From the NCBI RefSeq assembly GCF_005405925.1, contig NZ_BJHV01000001.1, positions 372,001 to 436,000 of the forward strand: a DNA stretch of 64,000 bases. Direction: 5' to 3'. Position 1 is the first letter of the stretch; every line of letters starts with the position of its first letter. Below, one piece after another: positions 35,969-44,273 of this stretch. Under the pieces are notes generated by a model. The model saw nothing but the letters and a program-made list of their open reading frames with translations, had not been told where the DNA came from and did no database searches. The DNA comes from Streptomyces antimycoticus. Its GTDB lineage: Bacteria; Actinomycetota; Actinomycetes; Streptomycetales; Streptomycetaceae. Position numbers and translations under genes: made by a program.

Positions 35969-36769
35969 TCAGCCGAAGTCGGCGACCTGCCCTCCGACAA
36001 GCCCGCAGCCCAGAGCCCGTGAGACCTCATGACCTGCGGCAATCAATGCGTCGCCCCACTGCCCGAGGGAGCTACCGAGCACCGACTCGCGAAGACCGCT
36101 GATCGACAGGGCACCCCGCACCCGACCCTTGTAATCGGTGATCGCGACCCCGAGCGCCGCCACACCCACGGTGACATCCTGGTCACTGATGGCCAGGCCA
36201 CTCTCCCTGGTCTTCGCGAGCAGGGACTTGAGTCCGGCAGGCTCGACCACGGTGGAGGGCGTGAAACCGGCAAGAGGCGAGTTCCGTCGGATGTAGTCGT
36301 CCCATTCGCCCGCTTCGCGGCGCGCCAGCATCGCTCGCGACGCGGCACCGGCATGCAGCGGCAGAGAACCGCCGACCCGAAGGGCGAGCGACTGGACTCG
36401 CTTGCCGGCAAGCCGCTCAACACAAATGGCTTCGTCATGGTGCGGCACACAGAGGAAAACGGTCTCCCCCGTCAGGTCATGAAGCCGCTCCATCACCGGT
36501 TGGGCGAGCTTCCGCTCGTCGAACCGCGCCACAACGGCCGCACCGAGCGGCAGCAGCCTCATACCGAGCCGGAACCGACCCCGACGCGTACCCGCCTCGA
36601 CGAAGTCTTCGCTTTGCAGACCTGACAACAACCGATAGACCGAGCTTCTCGGCTCCCCGGTGGCTTCGACTATCTCCGCCACCGTCGCCTCACCCTGCGC
36701 CAGGAACGTGAGGACCTCCGCCACCTTGCGGATCATCATCAGGCCGTTTTCATTCGCCATGCCGGACAT
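35969..36769 (-). CDS. IclR-family transcriptional regulator
   Basis: 266 residues. The N-terminal winged helix reads IRKVAEVLTFLAQGEATVAE and SSVYRLLSGLQSEDFVE. The C-terminal effector domain has GETVFLCVPHHDEAICVERL, SLPLHAGAASRAMLA, and the IclR signature region SGLAISDQDVTVGVAALGVAI. IclR proteins usually control a neighbouring catabolic operon and bind its substrate or product. This one is the first gene of the long co-directional run and lies 107 bases before the SDR gene. The start is either the ATG at 36769 or the ATG at 36760. Confidence 0.92.
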   Translation of the reverse strand: MSGMANENGLMMIRKVAEVLTFLAQGEATVAEIVEATGEPRSSVYRLLSGLQSEDFVEAGTRRGRFRLGMRLLPLGAAVVARFDERKLAQPVMERLHDLTGETVFLCVPHHDEAICVERLAGKRVQSLALRVGGSLPLHAGAASRAMLARREAGEWDDYIRRNSPLAGFTPSTVVEPAGLKSLLAKTRESGLAISDQDVTVGVAALGVAITDYKGRVRGALSISGLRESVLGSSLGQWGDALIAAGHEVSRALGCGLVGGQVADFG

Positions 36770-36838
36770 TGTGACTCAGAGAACACACCAGCCCAGGCAG
36801 TTGGTCCCGCTACATGGACGGCATGTCTGACAAGCGAT

Positions 36839-36853
36839 ACGTTTGTAACGTTT
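36839..36853. promoter_or_regulatory. Short direct repeat upstream of the IclR gene
   Basis: ACGTTT-GTA-ACGTTT, 70 bases upstream of the IclR start, in the 275-base divergent spacer shared with the phosphatase gene. It contains a CGTT-TGT-AACG palindrome. It could be an operator, but this is weak evidence. Confidence 0.25.
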
Positions 36854-37044
36854 GAAGGAGCACACGAGAGCACCTCGTGTGCCGGACGCGGCGACTCGGG
36901 CCTGCCGTCCGAAGGGTCACGGGAGCATCATGGTCTTAGAGCGGACAGAGGCGCGGCCTTGAGTGCCGTTCGCCGCGGCTGTGCTCGCCTGGAACCCGTC
37001 GCACGGTAGCGACACCGTCGCAGAGCGAAGCAAGGAGTCACCCC

Positions 37045-39288
37045 ATGCCGCCGGCCGCCGGAAACGGCGAACCGTACCGGAGCCCGCCCAGCCCGCCCTC
37101 GGATGTCGCAGCGTTTGAGGCGCTGCTGGCCGACGCTCTTCGTCAGGCCATCCTGGACCTGGATTCCATCACGGGCATCGTTTACCTGATGGAGGACAAT
37201 GGGGAGTGGCTCCGCGCCGCCATGATCGGCGGCGCCCCGCCGGCAATCTTCGCCATGCCGGAGCGCATGACCTCGGACGCCCCTTACGCCTCCTCGACCG
37301 CATGCAGAACCGGCACGGTAATCGTCTTCGGAGAACCTGTGGTGCGCGCGGACGATCCCGGCCTTGCCCGGGTGGTGCCCTTCCCCTACGCGGTGGCCTC
37401 CACCCCGCTGCAGGCTCACGGCAGCCGATTCGGGGCGCTCACCCTCATCCGCATCCCGTCCCGGGTCGGATTGATGAGTGACGAAAAACGCCAGCGACTA
37501 CGGGGAATCGGCGACCGGCTGGCACGGAATCTGGCGCCACTGACAGAGCACTGTCTGCCCTTGCCGAACACCGCCACGCCCGTGCTGCTACCAGTGTTCT
37601 CCTCGAACTCGAGGCAGCCCTGTGGCCAGACCACCGTATGGGGCGTGTCCGATGCACCCGGCTCCTCCGGCATGACGTTGATGTACCAGCTGCACAAACT
37701 CAGTGCCGCCCTCAACCAGGCCACGGAAACCCACGACGTGGTCGTGGTCGCCCGGTCTCGGCTCATGCATCCTTACCGCGCGCAGTCCCTCATTCTGAAC
37801 ATTGTCAGTGACGGCAGGTTGTGGGTCGCGGGCCACTGCGGTATCGCCTCCAATCACCTCCGGCAGTTTCACGGCTCCAGCAGCGACAGCCCGACCCCGG
37901 TCGCCGACGCGGTGCACGGCCGGGACCCACTGCTCTTCCCGGACCGCGCCCACCTGCTCGCCGCCTACCCCGGCGCCCCGGACGACGGTCAGCGTGCTTG
38001 GGCGTTCCTCCCGCTGAGATCCAGCGGAAACCCGGTAGGTGTGTGCTGCCTGGGCTTCGCGGAGGAGCGCGTCTTCGAGCCGGAGGAACAAGCAGTCATG
38101 ATGATGATGGCGGATCTACTCGGCCAGGCCCTGGACCGAGCCCGCCTGAGTGAGCGCGAGCACGCCCTCGCCGAGAGCCTCCAGCGCGGACTGCTGCCGC
38201 GCATCCTCCGCGACCTGCCAGAAATGATCACTACCGCCCGGTACCTGCCCGCCCGCCCCACAGTCGGGGCCGGCGGCGACTGGTACGACGGGATCACGCT
38301 TCCGGACGGACGAATCTGCCTCATGGTAGGAGACGTGGAAGGCCACGGTGTCGAAAGCTCGGCAGTCATGGGCCAGTTGCGCAGTGCCGTCCTCGCCTAC
38401 GCGCGCGAAAACCACGGACCGGCAGCGATACTGACCCGGACCTCCCAGCTGCTTGCGGAGCTGGACACCGAACTACTGGCGACGTGCTGCTGCGTGCGCA
38501 TGGACGTGGCCGACGGGTCGGCCGAAGTAGCCCTGGCCGGACACCCCGCGCCTCTGGTGCGCCGTCCCGACGGCCACGTCGACACCCTCGACGCGCCCGC
38601 GGACGTACCACTGGGCGTCCACTCCGCCACTCCCTACCGGGCATACGAGACCACCTTGACGCCCGGATCAATGCTCCTCCTGTACACCGACGGCCTCACC
38701 CCCAGACAATCCTCCGAAGCGGTAGCCGGTGTCCGCACACTCCTGGCGGCCGGCAGCCGGGACAACGAACGCAACCTTGAGGGACTCGCCGACAGACTGA
38801 TCGCATCAACCCCCCAGCCCCCTGAGCGCTATGACGACGCCGTACTGCTCCTCGCTCGCTACGAACGAGCCGCGCTGGACTCGCAGCACCGGATCAGCCG
38901 GATGGAGATCCAGCGGCATGATCTGCAAGGTGTCCGGGCAACACGCGCATTCATGCGTGACAATCTACGCAGCTGGGGCCGTGACGCGATGACGGACGAT
39001 CTGGAACTCATGGCCTCAGAGGTGGTGACCAACGCGCTGATCCATGCCGACAGCGACGTGGAACTGCGGCTGCGCGACTACCCGGACCACGTACGCCTGG
39101 AAGTCAGGGACTCCGATGTGTCGCCTCCAGTGCCTTCTTCGCTCTCGACCGTTGAAGAAGAAAACGCACAGGCCGAGCACGGGCGCGGCCTCATCATCGT
39201 CGACGGCCTCGCCACGGCGTGGGGCAGCTCACCCAGCGGCCGCGGCAAGACGGTCTGGCTTGAGCTGTCCACCCGGGATGGTGCGTAA
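37045..39288 (+). CDS. GAF-SpoIIE phosphatase with C-terminal HATPase domain
   Basis: 747 residues. Two GAF-like sensor regions (about 25-175 and 225-370) precede a PP2C/SpoIIE phosphatase domain. The phosphatase metal-site motifs are GAGGDWYDG, MVGDVEGHGVESSAVMGQLR and LLLYTDGLTP. Residues of about 620-745 form an anti-sigma-factor-kinase-like HATPase (ELMASEVVTNALIHA, then GRGLIIVDGLATAWG). Such Streptomyces proteins set the phosphorylation of anti-anti-sigma factors, so this one may both phosphorylate and dephosphorylate a STAS partner encoded elsewhere. AAGGAG lies eight bases before the ATG. Confidence 0.92.
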   Translation: MPPAAGNGEPYRSPPSPPSDVAAFEALLADALRQAILDLDSITGIVYLMEDNGEWLRAAMIGGAPPAIFAMPERMTSDAPYASSTACRTGTVIVFGEPVVRADDPGLARVVPFPYAVASTPLQAHGSRFGALTLIRIPSRVGLMSDEKRQRLRGIGDRLARNLAPLTEHCLPLPNTATPVLLPVFSSNSRQPCGQTTVWGVSDAPGSSGMTLMYQLHKLSAALNQATETHDVVVVARSRLMHPYRAQSLILNIVSDGRLWVAGHCGIASNHLRQFHGSSSDSPTPVADAVHGRDPLLFPDRAHLLAAYPGAPDDGQRAWAFLPLRSSGNPVGVCCLGFAEERVFEPEEQAVMMMMADLLGQALDRARLSEREHALAESLQRGLLPRILRDLPEMITTARYLPARPTVGAGGDWYDGITLPDGRICLMVGDVEGHGVESSAVMGQLRSAVLAYARENHGPAAILTRTSQLLAELDTELLATCCCVRMDVADGSAEVALAGHPAPLVRRPDGHVDTLDAPADVPLGVHSATPYRAYETTLTPGSMLLLYTDGLTPRQSSEAVAGVRTLLAAGSRDNERNLEGLADRLIASTPQPPERYDDAVLLLARYERAALDSQHRISRMEIQRHDLQGVRATRAFMRDNLRSWGRDAMTDDLELMASEVVTNALIHADSDVELRLRDYPDHVRLEVRDSDVSPPVPSSLSTVEEENAQAEHGRGLIIVDGLATAWGSSPSGRGKTVWLELSTRDGA

Positions 39289-39373
39289 GCACACTCACAG
39301 TGCGACTGTCGATCGTAATGACGGGAAGGACAGGTTCGGCTATCTGCCGACCTGTGTGTCCAATGAGGTCTGT

Positions 39374-39412
39374 GAGGCGGTGGCCGGCCAACTGTCGGGC
39401 GGCCACCGCCTC
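39374..39412 (+). terminator. Hairpin terminator after the phosphatase gene
   Basis: A perfect 13-bp stem, GAGGCGGTGGCCG paired with CGGCCACCGCCTC, around a 13-base loop, 86 bases after the stop. No T-run follows, as is common in Streptomyces. Confidence 0.6.
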
Positions 39413-39755
39413 GCATCTCGGGGGAACCTCGTTCCTCTTTGCTTGGGTTGTATGTCCTGGTGGCGGGTAAGTTGACGGTACTCGCGGTCGGGTGCTGGGC
39501 GATGGACGGGCTCAGCCTGGGCGGGGCGAGGATGAACGCAGGGTCGCTGCTGACGCCGAGGCCCTCTACGAGCGCTTCGACCGCCTGGAGAGCCTGATCT
39601 CCTCGAGCAGCGGTCACCACGACGGCCGCGACGACGGTCACCGTGACGGCCGTGGTGATGGCGACAGCCACGGCGACAGCGCGGGCCGCCCGGTGACCTG
39701 ACCCGTCGTGGTCGGTACGAAGCCCAGGGCCCGCGGCCCGAGCCGCCGACGAGGC
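39413..39755. other. Spacer with one unconvincing short frame
   Basis: A GTG-started frame at 39492-39701 encodes about 69 residues, ending in an Asp/His/Gly-rich tail (DGRDDGHRDGRGDGDSHG). It lacks a ribosome site and a known family, so I do not call it a gene. The spacer contains one copy of the 26-bp repeat. Confidence 0.4.
39521..39546 (+). repeat. 26-bp direct repeat, copy 1
   Basis: The sequence begins GCGGGGCGAGGATGAACG and ends AGGGTCG. It is identical to 47514-47539. The second copy lies in a transposase fragment, so this copy may be a scar of the same element. Confidence 0.75.
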
Positions 39756-40967
39756 TCACGCCGAGCGGAGCGCCCCTGTGGGCGACATCCCGGCCGCCCG
39801 CAGTGCCGGGTACAGCCCCGCCACCGTCCCTACGACCACGGCCACCGCGGGCCCCGCGACCGCCCAGACCAGCGGTACTGTGGCGGGCCACCCCTGCCCG
39901 GTCGCGTACGCGTAGACCGTCGCGGCCCCGAGAGCGGCACCGACCAGCCCGCCGAACAGCCCCAGGAGCACCGCCTCGATGAGGAACTGTGCCGCGATCT
40001 GTCCCCGGCGCGCCCCCAGCGCCCGCCGCAGCCCCACCTCTCCCCGCCGTTCCATGACGCCGACCACCATGGTGTTGGCGATGCCCACCCCTCCGACGAG
40101 CAGGGCCACCCCCGCGAGGGAGAGCACCAGGCCGGTGAGGGTGTCATCGGTCTCGGCACGTGCCTTGAGCAGGTCGGAGGGGCGGGAGACGGCGACCATG
40201 CCGGGCTGCGCGGGGTTGGCCGTGGCCGCGGCGACGTCCTGTACATCGCTCACCCGGTCGGGGTGGACGCGCAGGTAGACGGTCGACGGCGTGCGGTCGC
40301 CGTCCAGGCTGGCGATCGCCGTGGGGCCGCCGACGAGCACGGAGTCGTCGATCTCGGGTACGAGTTCGTTCGGCTCCAGGATGCCGAGGACGCCGTACCA
40401 CTCCCCGGTGAGTCCCTCGCCCGCGATCCACACCTTTGTCCCGGGAGCGGTGACGCCCAGGCGCTCGGCCGAGCTGCTTCCCAGGACCACGACCGGGAGT
40501 CGCTCGGTGGCGTGGTCCAGCCAGCGACCGGTGCGCACCTCGCCGCGCACCGCCTTGAGCAGGTCGAGGCGGGCGGACAGCACGCGCAGGCTGTTGGTCT
40601 GGTTCGACGGCACGAACTCGTTGCGGTAGACGTTCGCCTTCGTGTTCCCGGTCGCGCTGACTCGTTCGACAGGCGCGATATTGCCGAGCATCGTGACCGA
40701 CTCCTTGGGCAGCGGCACCTTCTTCCCCTCGAAGTCCTCCCCCGGCGAGACGGTGATCAGGTTGCTGCCGAGCCGGTCGAGCCGGTCGAGGAGATGGGCC
40801 TGGTTGGACGCGGAGATCCCGGTGACGGCGACGACCGCCGCGATACCGAGGGCGATCCCCAGGGCGGACAGCGCCGAGCGCAGCCGCCGGGTGCGGGGCC
40901 CGAGCAGGCCGAGCCGCAGCAGGTCGGCCGGGCGCAGCCGGGCCGGGCGCGGGAGGCGGGCGGTCAT
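39756..40967 (-). CDS. MacB/FtsX-type ABC transporter permease
   Basis: 403 residues. An N-terminal transmembrane helix (RSALSALGIALGIAAVVAVTG) leads to a large extracytoplasmic MacB-PCD region starting ISASNQAHLLDRLDRLGSN. Three C-terminal helices follow, with the family signature GGVGIANTMVVGVMERRGEVGLRRALGA. It acts with the ATPase and adaptor encoded just upstream, with a four-base overlap to the ATPase. A role in exporting a peptide or lipid, or in envelope stress, is likely from the family and from the nearby two-component system. Confidence 0.92.
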   Translation of the reverse strand: MTARLPRPARLRPADLLRLGLLGPRTRRLRSALSALGIALGIAAVVAVTGISASNQAHLLDRLDRLGSNLITVSPGEDFEGKKVPLPKESVTMLGNIAPVERVSATGNTKANVYRNEFVPSNQTNSLRVLSARLDLLKAVRGEVRTGRWLDHATERLPVVVLGSSSAERLGVTAPGTKVWIAGEGLTGEWYGVLGILEPNELVPEIDDSVLVGGPTAIASLDGDRTPSTVYLRVHPDRVSDVQDVAAATANPAQPGMVAVSRPSDLLKARAETDDTLTGLVLSLAGVALLVGGVGIANTMVVGVMERRGEVGLRRALGARRGQIAAQFLIEAVLLGLFGGLVGAALGAATVYAYATGQGWPATVPLVWAVAGPAVAVVVGTVAGLYPALRAAGMSPTGALRSA

Positions 40968-41713
40968 ACCAGCCCCCCGTGCGCGCGGCTCCCGGCGGCG
41001 GGCGCCGAGTCTCCGCTGCGCTCGTCGAACGTAAGCCAGCCGTCCTGGATCACCACCTGCCGGGGGAAGGACGCGGCGAGGTCCCGGTCGTGGGTGATGA
41101 CGACGACGGTGGTACCTTCCTCGTTCAGCCGGCGCAGCAGGTCGACGACGCCCCTGCCCGAGGCGGTGTCCAGCGAGCCGGTGGGTTCGTCGGCGAGCAG
41201 CAGCCCGGGCCTGCCGACCAGTGCCCGGGCGATGGCGACGCGCTGCTTCTCCCCACCCGAGAGCTGGTTGGGCCGGTGCCCGAGCCGGTGTTCCAGGCCC
41301 ACGTCGTGCAGGGCGCGCACGGCCCGCTCACGTCTGCGCCGGGCGCTCTCCCCGGTGTAGAGGAGGCCGGTGGCGACGTTCTCGACCGTGGTGAGGCCGG
41401 GCAGCAGGAAGAACTGCTGGAAGACGAAGCCGATCCTGCGGGCGCGCAGTGCCGCGACCTGCCGTTCGCTCATGGCGGCCAAGTCGTGCCCCTCCAGGTG
41501 GATCCGTCCCGACGTGGGCCGGTCCAAGGTGCCGATCAGGGCGAGCAGCGTGGACTTGCCCGACCCGGACGGGCCGACGACCGCGACCAGCTCTCCTTCG
41601 GTGACGGTCAGGTCGATACCGTGCAGGATGCGCAGCGGCGGCGTGCCCTCGTACTCCTTGACGACCTTCTCCAGCCGCAGCACTGGTGTCCCCTGGGAGC
41701 GGTCGCGGGTCAT
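40964..41713 (-). CDS. MacB/LolD-type ABC transporter ATPase
   Basis: 249 residues, one ABC domain. Walker A GPSGSGKSTLLALIG, Q-loop FVFQQFFLLPGLT, signature LSGGEKQRVAIARAL, Walker B LLLADEPTGSLD and the H-loop His in VVVITHDRDLA are all intact. The ATG at 41713 overlaps the adaptor stop by four bases; an upstream open extension in this frame is antisense noise. Confidence 0.94.
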   Translation of the reverse strand: MTRDRSQGTPVLRLEKVVKEYEGTPPLRILHGIDLTVTEGELVAVVGPSGSGKSTLLALIGTLDRPTSGRIHLEGHDLAAMSERQVAALRARRIGFVFQQFFLLPGLTTVENVATGLLYTGESARRRRERAVRALHDVGLEHRLGHRPNQLSGGEKQRVAIARALVGRPGLLLADEPTGSLDTASGRGVVDLLRRLNEEGTTVVVITHDRDLAASFPRQVVIQDGWLTFDERSGDSAPAAGSRAHGGLV

Positions 41714-42893
41714 ACGGGGATCACCACCTTGTCGCCCTCCTTGAGCCCGCCGCTGACCTCGGCACGGGCCTTGACGATCAGTCCCACCTCCACGGGGACG
41801 AGCTTCGGCTCGGACCCGCCGGGCCCGACGACCTCGACGGCGTAGCCACCGCCGACCATGGCCAGCAGCGCGGTCACCGGGACGACGAGGACGTTCTCCG
41901 CCTTTTTCTCCGGCACGGTGACGGTGGCACCGGAGCGGCCGGAGTGCAGGGCGGCCCCGGCCTTCTTCTGGTCGGCCAGGCGGATGGACACCTCGGGCTT
42001 GGCCTCGCCACCCGGCCCGCCGGGGCCGCCCTCGCCTCCTCCGTCCCCCTCTCCGGGCTCCCGTGTGATGGCGGCGACCTCGCCCTTGACGCCGCCCCTG
42101 CCTCCAGTTCCACTGTGACCTTGCTTCCCGGCGCGAGCTGGGCAAGCTGGTCCTCATCCGGTTTGACGGTGGCGTACACGTCCGGCGTGGTGACCTTCAG
42201 CACCGTGCCGCCGGAACCCGCGCCCACCGTCGCGCCGAGCTTGGCGACCACCTCTTGGACGCGCACGGCCCGGTGCGGCAGGACGACGACCCGGCCCTGC
42301 TCGACCTTGCCGGTCTGCTTCAGGCCGAGCGCCTTCTGCCAGCGCTTGACCGCTGCGGCGGTGCCCTCGGTGAATTCCTCGTCGACAGTCAGGTTGGCCG
42401 CGTTCGCGTAGCCGAGATCGGTGAGATTGCGCTCCAACTCCCTGATATCGGGCCCGTCGCCGACGCCCCTGGCCAGGTCGCGCCAGAAGGGGCGAGGTCC
42501 GTGGAACAGCACGACGGGTCTCGCGTCGACCTCGTACAGCGGCTTGCCCGTCTCGACCCGGTCGCCGGCCTTGGGCAGTTTGGTGAACGTGCCCTGTCCC
42601 TGCGCGGTCACCTCATCGACGGTGCCGTGGCCGAGCTCACCGTCCAGCCGCAGTCCGGAGGTCAGCGAGGCGCGCTGGACGGACGCCGTGGACCGAGGCC
42701 CGTGCTCGGGCGCGGATTTCCCGCCGCCGTTCGTCCAGGGCCGCACCGCCAGTGCCGTGCCTGCCGCGACGATGGCGGCCACGACCCCGGCCGCCACGGC
42801 CGCGCGGCGTGCGCGGCTGCCCCGATGGCGGGTACGTCCCGGCCGGAGATCCGCCACCTGCTCCGGTTCCTGGCCCTCGGTCATGCCGGTCAC
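41710..42893 (-). pseudogene. Efflux adaptor with peptidoglycan-binding domain, frameshifted
   Basis: The N-terminus has one membrane anchor (AAVAAGVVAAIVAAGTALAV). A HlyD-like barrel with an inserted peptidoglycan-binding domain (DIRELERNLTDLGYANAANL) follows, then VTVELEAG. Near 42100 the frame breaks within GAGGCAGGGGC. One added base restores VKGEVAAITREPGEG, and the rest (SIRLADQKKAGAALHSGRSG to GLKEGDKVVIPV) ends normally at 41710. Everything around the single missing base is intact and the flanking genes are fine, so a sequence error is quite possible. The start is GTG at 42893, overlapping the lipoprotein stop. Confidence 0.8.
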
Positions 42894-43465
42894 TTCGCCT
42901 GCTCCGCCTTGAAGGGCACGCCAGGGAACTTCTTGCCGCAGATGCCGATGGCCTTGGCCATCTTCTCGTTGTCCATAGTGTTCCCGGGAGCGGAGACGGC
43001 TCCCCTGTCCTTCGGGTCCGGGTCCGGCATGTCTGAGATGCCGTTCTTGTGCAGGCAGTCGACGAGACCCCTGGCCTGCTTGAGCCTTTCCGTGTCGCCC
43101 TTGTCCCTGAGCTGCTTCATGCCGGGCACCTTGACGTCACACTTCTTCATCGCCTTGCGCAGGTCGTCAGCGGCCTCCGCGCCCTGCTTGCCACCCGCGT
43201 TGTCATCGCCCGTTCCGGCGGCCGGGACCGCGATCCGGCCTTGCTCGTCGACCTTCACCTCCTGTCCCTGGTCGGACATGCACTGCGCGTATGCCTGAGT
43301 GATGGAACCCTGGTCCTGCGTCTTGCCCTTCGCGTTCTGCCTGCCCTGGTCCCCGGCGACGCGGGGCGCCTTGTCCTCGGGCTCCGTCGAGCAGGCCGTC
43401 ATGGTCAGAGCGGCTCCCGTTGCGAGCACCGCCAACGCGATCCGTACCGCGAGCGTGCGTCCCAT
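42890..43465 (-). CDS. Small lipoprotein of unknown function
   Basis: 191 residues. A signal peptide (VRIALAVLATGAALTMTAC) carries a lipobox TACS, so the protein is probably anchored on the outer face of the membrane. The mature part is Lys/Asp/Gln-rich and has paired Cys in AQCMSD, KKCDV, VDCLHKNG and IGICGKK, spaced like two repeated helical units. No family name is certain. AGGAGGTG precedes the ATG at 43465. It is the first gene of the export operon and diverges from the response regulator. Confidence 0.82.
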   Translation of the reverse strand: MGRTLAVRIALAVLATGAALTMTACSTEPEDKAPRVAGDQGRQNAKGKTQDQGSITQAYAQCMSDQGQEVKVDEQGRIAVPAAGTGDDNAGGKQGAEAADDLRKAMKKCDVKVPGMKQLRDKGDTERLKQARGLVDCLHKNGISDMPDPDPKDRGAVSAPGNTMDNEKMAKAIGICGKKFPGVPFKAEQAK

Positions 43466-43535
43466 GGCCGAACACCTCCTGATGTGCGTGCGGCGCCGGT
43501 CGGCGCCGTCGGGCACCAGGTGTACGGGCTCGCCG

Positions 43536-43574
43536 GTTAGCCGCTGGTGATGTGCGGCTAACCGCGGCTTAACG
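43536..43574. promoter_or_regulatory. Probable response-regulator operator
   Basis: GGTTAGCCGC and its exact inverse GCGGCTAACC are nine bases apart. A near copy, GCGGCTTAAC, follows immediately in direct orientation. Ten-base direct repeats back to back are typical of OmpR/PhoB-type sites. It lies between the divergent export operon and the two-component genes, so it could control both. Confidence 0.6.
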
Positions 43575-43619
43575 CCGGGCGCGGCACAGTCGTCTCACCG
43601 TGCGGAGGAGGGAGCTGCC

Positions 43620-44273
43620 ATGCGCGTGCTGGTCATCGAGGACGAGGAGGAGCTGGCCGGGATGATCGCCGAAGGGCTGCGCGCCGCGGGCATGGCCGCC
43701 GACGTCGCGCTGGACGGCGGCCGGGCGATGGAGATGGCGGCAGCCGCCGACTATGACGTGCTGGTCCTGGACCGGGACCTGCCGGGCATCCACGGGGACG
43801 CCGTGTGCCGGATGCTGGGCACGAGCGGGTACCCGGCGAGGATCCTCATGCTCACGGCGGCCGGGTCGCTGTCCGACATCGTCGACGGCCTCGATCAGGG
43901 TGCCGACGACTACCTCTCCAAACCGTTCTCCTACGCGGAACTGATCGCCCGTCTGCAGGCACTGGCCAGGCGCGGGCCCAGCGGCACGCCGACGGTGCTG
44001 GAACGGCACGACCTGCGCCTGGACACCCTCCGCCGGATCGCCGAACGCGACGGGCGCCTGCTCCGGCTCACCCCCAAGGAGCTGGGCGTCCTGGAGGCGC
44101 TGATGTCCGCCGACGGCGCCCCGCTGCGCGCCCGCGACCTGCTGGAGATGGTCTGGGACTGCGACACCGACCCGTTGAGCACCACCGTCAAGGTCACCGT
44201 CCATCAGCTCCGCCGCAAGCTCGGCGACCCGCCGGTCATCGAGACGGTGCCCGGATTCGGGTACCGGCTGTGA
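43620..44273 (+). CDS. OmpR-family response regulator
   Basis: 217 residues. The receiver domain has the acidic pair Glu7/Asp8, phospho-acceptor Asp51 in LVLDRDLPG and Lys in YLSKPFSY. The C-terminal winged helix has LTPKELGVLEALM and TVKVTVHQLRRKLG, and ends VPGFGYRL. GAGGAGGG precedes the ATG. Its stop overlaps the kinase start (GTGA). Confidence 0.95.
   Translation: MRVLVIEDEEELAGMIAEGLRAAGMAADVALDGGRAMEMAAAADYDVLVLDRDLPGIHGDAVCRMLGTSGYPARILMLTAAGSLSDIVDGLDQGADDYLSKPFSYAELIARLQALARRGPSGTPTVLERHDLRLDTLRRIAERDGRLLRLTPKELGVLEALMSADGAPLRARDLLEMVWDCDTDPLSTTVKVTVHQLRRKLGDPPVIETVPGFGYRL

Noticed and set aside
39492..39701. Small Asp/His-rich protein
   Set aside because: No ribosome site, no family, and it includes the 26-bp repeat; composition is that of random GC-rich DNA.
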